Shown piece by piece: positions 49,089 to 51,310 of a stretch of DNA of 51,310 nucleotides. This DNA is from Rhodospirillaceae bacterium (GTDB lineage: Bacteria > Pseudomonadota > Alphaproteobacteria > UBA6615): the NCBI GenBank assembly GCA_018667335.1, contig JABIVD010000030.1, forward strand, positions 1 through 51,310, in the 5' to 3' direction. Made by a program: the position numbers and the translations under genes. The stretch's first letter is position 1. Every line of letters starts with the position of its first letter. The notes under the pieces were generated by a model. It ran no database searches, was not told the DNA's origin, and saw only the letters and a list, made by a program, of their open reading frames with translations.

Positions 49089-50797
49089 TCGCCGGCTGTT
49101 CCCGGGCGCTCGCTGGAGAAGTATTTCAGAACGCTTTCCATCGGATTGGGAGCGGCTTGACCGAGACCGCAAATCGAGGCGTCGCGCATGGTTTGTGACA
49201 GCTCCGTGAGGAGGTCGGCATCCCAGTTGTCGGCCTGCATCAGCTTGACGGCCTTCTCGCAGCCAACCCGGCAGGGTGTGCACTGGCCACAGCTCTCATC
49301 TTCGAAGAATTGCGTAAGGTTGAGTGCGGCGGCGCGAATGTCATCTTTCTGAGACAGAACCACGACCGCGCCGGATCCCACGAACGCTCCATGTTCCTCG
49401 AGCGTCCCGAAGGCGAGCGGCAGATCGGCCATGGATGCCGGCAGGATACCCCCGGATGCGCCGCCGGGCAGATATGCCTGGAGGGTGTGGCCGTCGGCCA
49501 TGCCGTCGCAATATTCCGCGACCAGTTCGTTTAGTGTGATGCCGTTGGGCGCAACCTTGACGCCGGGGTTCTTGACCCGGCCCGAGACCGAGAAGGAGCG
49601 CACCCCGGCGTGGCCACGCCGGCCTTGGTCTCTGTACCAGTCGGTGCCTGACTCCAGAATTTCCCGGATCCAGAACACGGTCTCGACATTGTGCATCAGG
49701 GTCGGCTGCCCGAAGACGCCGTTCTGGGCCACATAGGGTGGGCGGTGGCGCGGCAGGCCGCGTTTGCCCTCGATTGATTCGATAAGTGCGCTTTCCTCGC
49801 CGCAGATATATGCGCCCGCGCCGCGGCGAAGCTGGATGTAGCCGGGTCCAATGATGCCTGCGTCCTCGATGGCTGCAATCTCGCGGAGGAGTATCGCCCG
49901 CCCGGCGGGGTATTCATCGCGCAGATAAATCCATAGCGCATCGGCATCGACCGCCCAGGCGGAAATCAATGCGCCTTCGAGGATCGCGTGGGGCGAACGT
50001 TCGAGGAAGTAGCGATCTTTGAAGGTGCCGGGTTCGCCCTCGTCTGCGTTGATGACCACCGCGCGTGCGCCATCCTCGGCACGCACGAAATCCCATTTCC
50101 GCGCGACGGGGAAACCAGCACCACCCATACCGCGCAGGTCAGCCCGCTCGAGTGCCGAATGCACCATTTCGTAAGTTCGGTTGTCGGACACGCAGGACTG
50201 GAAGATGGCGTAGGCACCGCGCTTCAAGGCCACATCGAGGGTCTGGTAGGGCTCGATGTGGGGCGCAGTTTCGCCTTTGGTGATCGCCGCGGTTACGGTT
50301 TCTTGCGTAGCATGATCGATATGTCGGTGGCCGACCGCGGCCGCCGGCGCATGATCGCAGCGGCCCATGCATGGCGCGCGCACGACCCGCACGTCTGTTG
50401 CCGTCTCGGCGTCAAGTGCGGCCAGCAAACGGTCCGATCCGGCTTGCATGCAAGGCAGGCTGTCGCAGACCCTCACCGTCAGCGTCGGTAATTTCACGTC
50501 GTCGTCGGTCGCGGCATCGAAATGCGCGTAGAAGGTCGCGACCTCATACACCTCGACCAGAGACAACTTCATGAGATCGGCCAACGCCGCAAGATGGCGT
50601 GGCAGTAGGCCGTGGTGGGCATCCTGGATCACATGCAGGTGTTCGATAAGAAGATCGCGACGCAGTGGTGCGTCCCCGAGAAGCGCCTGGATCTCTGCGA
50701 CCGCGTCCGGGTCGACCTGCCGGCCCTTCGGATGGGGCGCAGCCTTGCGTCGCCCGCTGCCTGGATGATGGAAGTCGTGCGGCGTTTGCTCACTCAT
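49085..50797 (-). CDS. fdsB: Fused gamma-beta subunit of NAD-dependent formate dehydrogenase (FdsG-FdsB)
   Basis: 570 residues from ATG 50797. The N-terminal NuoE-like part has 2Fe-2S ligands C111, C116, C143 and C147. The NuoF-like part has the FMN/NADH site GMGGAGFPVARKWDFV (about 223-238) and CGEESALIESIEGKRG. The 4Fe-4S ligands are C503, C506, C509 and C543 (ESCGQCTPCR and ICGLGQ). Transfers electrons from FdsA to NAD. The fusion and length match Methylorubrum FDH1 beta. Frame upstream of 50797 is not coding. The gene is separated from fdsA by about 2 kb holding yciI, GNAT and FKBP genes. Confidence 0.9.
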   Translation of the reverse strand: MSEQTPHDFHHPGSGRRKAAPHPKGRQVDPDAVAEIQALLGDAPLRRDLLIEHLHVIQDAHHGLLPRHLAALADLMKLSLVEVYEVATFYAHFDAATDDDVKLPTLTVRVCDSLPCMQAGSDRLLAALDAETATDVRVVRAPCMGRCDHAPAAAVGHRHIDHATQETVTAAITKGETAPHIEPYQTLDVALKRGAYAIFQSCVSDNRTYEMVHSALERADLRGMGGAGFPVARKWDFVRAEDGARAVVINADEGEPGTFKDRYFLERSPHAILEGALISAWAVDADALWIYLRDEYPAGRAILLREIAAIEDAGIIGPGYIQLRRGAGAYICGEESALIESIEGKRGLPRHRPPYVAQNGVFGQPTLMHNVETVFWIREILESGTDWYRDQGRRGHAGVRSFSVSGRVKNPGVKVAPNGITLNELVAEYCDGMADGHTLQAYLPGGASGGILPASMADLPLAFGTLEEHGAFVGSGAVVVLSQKDDIRAAALNLTQFFEDESCGQCTPCRVGCEKAVKLMQADNWDADLLTELSQTMRDASICGLGQAAPNPMESVLKYFSSERPGTAGD

Positions 50798-50918
50798 GGT
50801 CGGCCAGCTGCTCGAAGTTGATCGGGTGGATGGGGTGGGGCGGGCGAATCGCATTAGATTGACCAGTGTCGCCGGGGTCAACCGGGCGAAAAGTCTGGCG
50901 GGAAAACGAGAGCTATTG

Positions 50919-51140
50919 ATGGAACCTAAAATCGAATTGCGCATCGCCGAACTTCTTGCGTCGCGCCTGTGCCATGACCTCATCAGCCCGGTGGGCGCGG
51001 TCAACAGCGGCATCGAGTTGATGACCGAGTTCGGGGATGGTCCTGAGTGTGAGAGCATGGCGCTGATCACGAGTAGTGCCCGCACGGCGTCCGACTGTCT
51101 GACGTCAGCGCTTACGGAACAAATCAGCGGGATTACATAA
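50919..51140 (+). pseudogene. chpT: chpT histidine phosphotransferase, truncated
   Basis: N-terminal fragment of ChpT. ELLASRLCHDLISPVGAVNSG carries the phosphorylated H19 followed by D20, the family core. SMALITSSARTASDCL continues the helical hairpin. After about residue 60 the similarity stops and the frame closes at TAA 51138, while the full protein is about 200 residues. The break coincides with a TGACGTCAG sequence near 51100 and an IS3-like orfA start at 51183. ChpT relays phosphate from CckA to CtrA and CpdR in alphaproteobacteria. ATG at 50919, 121 bases from the divergent fdsB. Confidence 0.8.
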
Positions 51141-51310
51141 GAGAGGATTTCTGGCTCATCGTAGTGACCGAAGGAAACGCAGATGAGACAGAAATCGTAG
51201 ACACGTCAGACTGGTGCTGCCAAGGCGATCAAGGACATCCGCCGGGCAACACGCAAGCAATACTCGGCAGAAGAAAAGATCCGCATTGTCCTTGATGGGT
51301 TGCGTGGCGA
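51100..51310 (+). mobile_element. Left part of an IS3-family insertion sequence, truncated at window edge
   Basis: The sequence after the chpT break carries the start of an IS3-type orfA. A TGACGTCAGCG run at 51100 begins with TG, as most IS3 ends do, and could be the element's left terminus. The exact boundary and target duplication are not certain because the right end is outside the window. Confidence 0.65.
51183..51310 (+). pseudogene. IS3-family transposase orfA with in-frame TAG, partial
   Basis: From ATG 51183 the frame reads MRQKS, then TAG at 51198-51200, then TRQTGAAKAIKDIRRATRKQ followed by YSAEEKIRIVLDGLRG to the window end. The latter matches the helix-turn-helix start of IS3 orfA. 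The TAG interrupts a frame that is otherwise open on both sides, so the N-terminus may be broken, may start later without an obvious ATG, or the base may be an error. The rest of orfA and orfB are beyond the window. Confidence 0.65.

Noticed and set aside
1-51310. tRNA, rRNA or CRISPR array
   Set aside because: I saw no cloverleaf with CCA-type end, no conserved rRNA segment and no regularly spaced direct repeats of 24-40 bases.

Overview
The window is GC-rich (low 60s percent by eye), densely packed and mostly in short collinear operons. It looks like a free-living alphaproteobacterium, possibly Rhodospirillales-like or marine. The best taxonomic pointers are a ChpT-type histidine phosphotransferase gene start at the right edge and the fused two-subunit NAD-dependent formate dehydrogenase of the Methylorubrum FDH1 type. 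Also suggestive are tripartite tricarboxylate transporter genes and many catabolic amidase, amidohydrolase and oxygenase genes. I found no rRNA, tRNA or CRISPR array.

Left part (1-10.6 kb): tctA-tctB permease genes, a cupin protein, an AEC permease, an HI0933-type flavoprotein, a carboxymuconolactone decarboxylase-like protein, and an XRE-cupin regulator. An AT-rich palindromic operator region follows. Next comes an operon of a cupin protein, a fumarylacetoacetase-fold hydrolase and an isopenicillin-N-synthase-like 2OG-Fe(II) oxygenase. After a weak terminator and an FNR/FixK-like box stand two further tandem 2OG-Fe(II) oxygenases.

Middle part (10.6-33 kb): catabolic and detoxification genes. 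These are an acyl-CoA dehydrogenase-like protein, a DhlA-like dehalogenase, an ACMSD-like amidohydrolase with RidA, an MFS pump, an OmpA lipoprotein, CinA and a DMT exporter. Then come two amidases, a class III aminotransferase, an amidohydrolase and a 3-hydroxyisobutyrate dehydrogenase-like enzyme. A glutathione/electrophile-flavoured block follows (ChaC, DUF938 protein, VOC protein, quinone reductase, LinB/DhaA-like dehalogenase, TauE, glyoxalase II). It ends with an AbrB-type membrane protein, an aspartoacylase-like peptidase and NAD kinase.

Right part (33-51 kb): a secreted protein and a very large ankyrin/Sel1 envelope protein come first. Next is a molybdenum/tungsten-formate block: moaA, an orphan substrate-binding protein, a tungstate ABC transporter (tupBCA), fdhD, a small membrane protein, mobA, a cupin protein, fdsA, an FKBP isomerase, a GNAT acetyltransferase, a YciI-like gene and the fused fdsG-fdsB. 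Pterin synthesis (MoaA), nucleotide attachment (MobA), sulfuration (FdhD) and oxyanion uptake (Tup) plausibly serve the formate dehydrogenase, which may be a tungsten enzyme. This block carries palindromic repeats, a leader-like transcript with a small ORF and terminator ahead of the GNAT gene, an unexplained terminated intergenic transcript, and a YciI gene interrupted by an in-frame TAA. At the right edge an IS3-like element, itself with an in-frame TAG, cuts off chpT.
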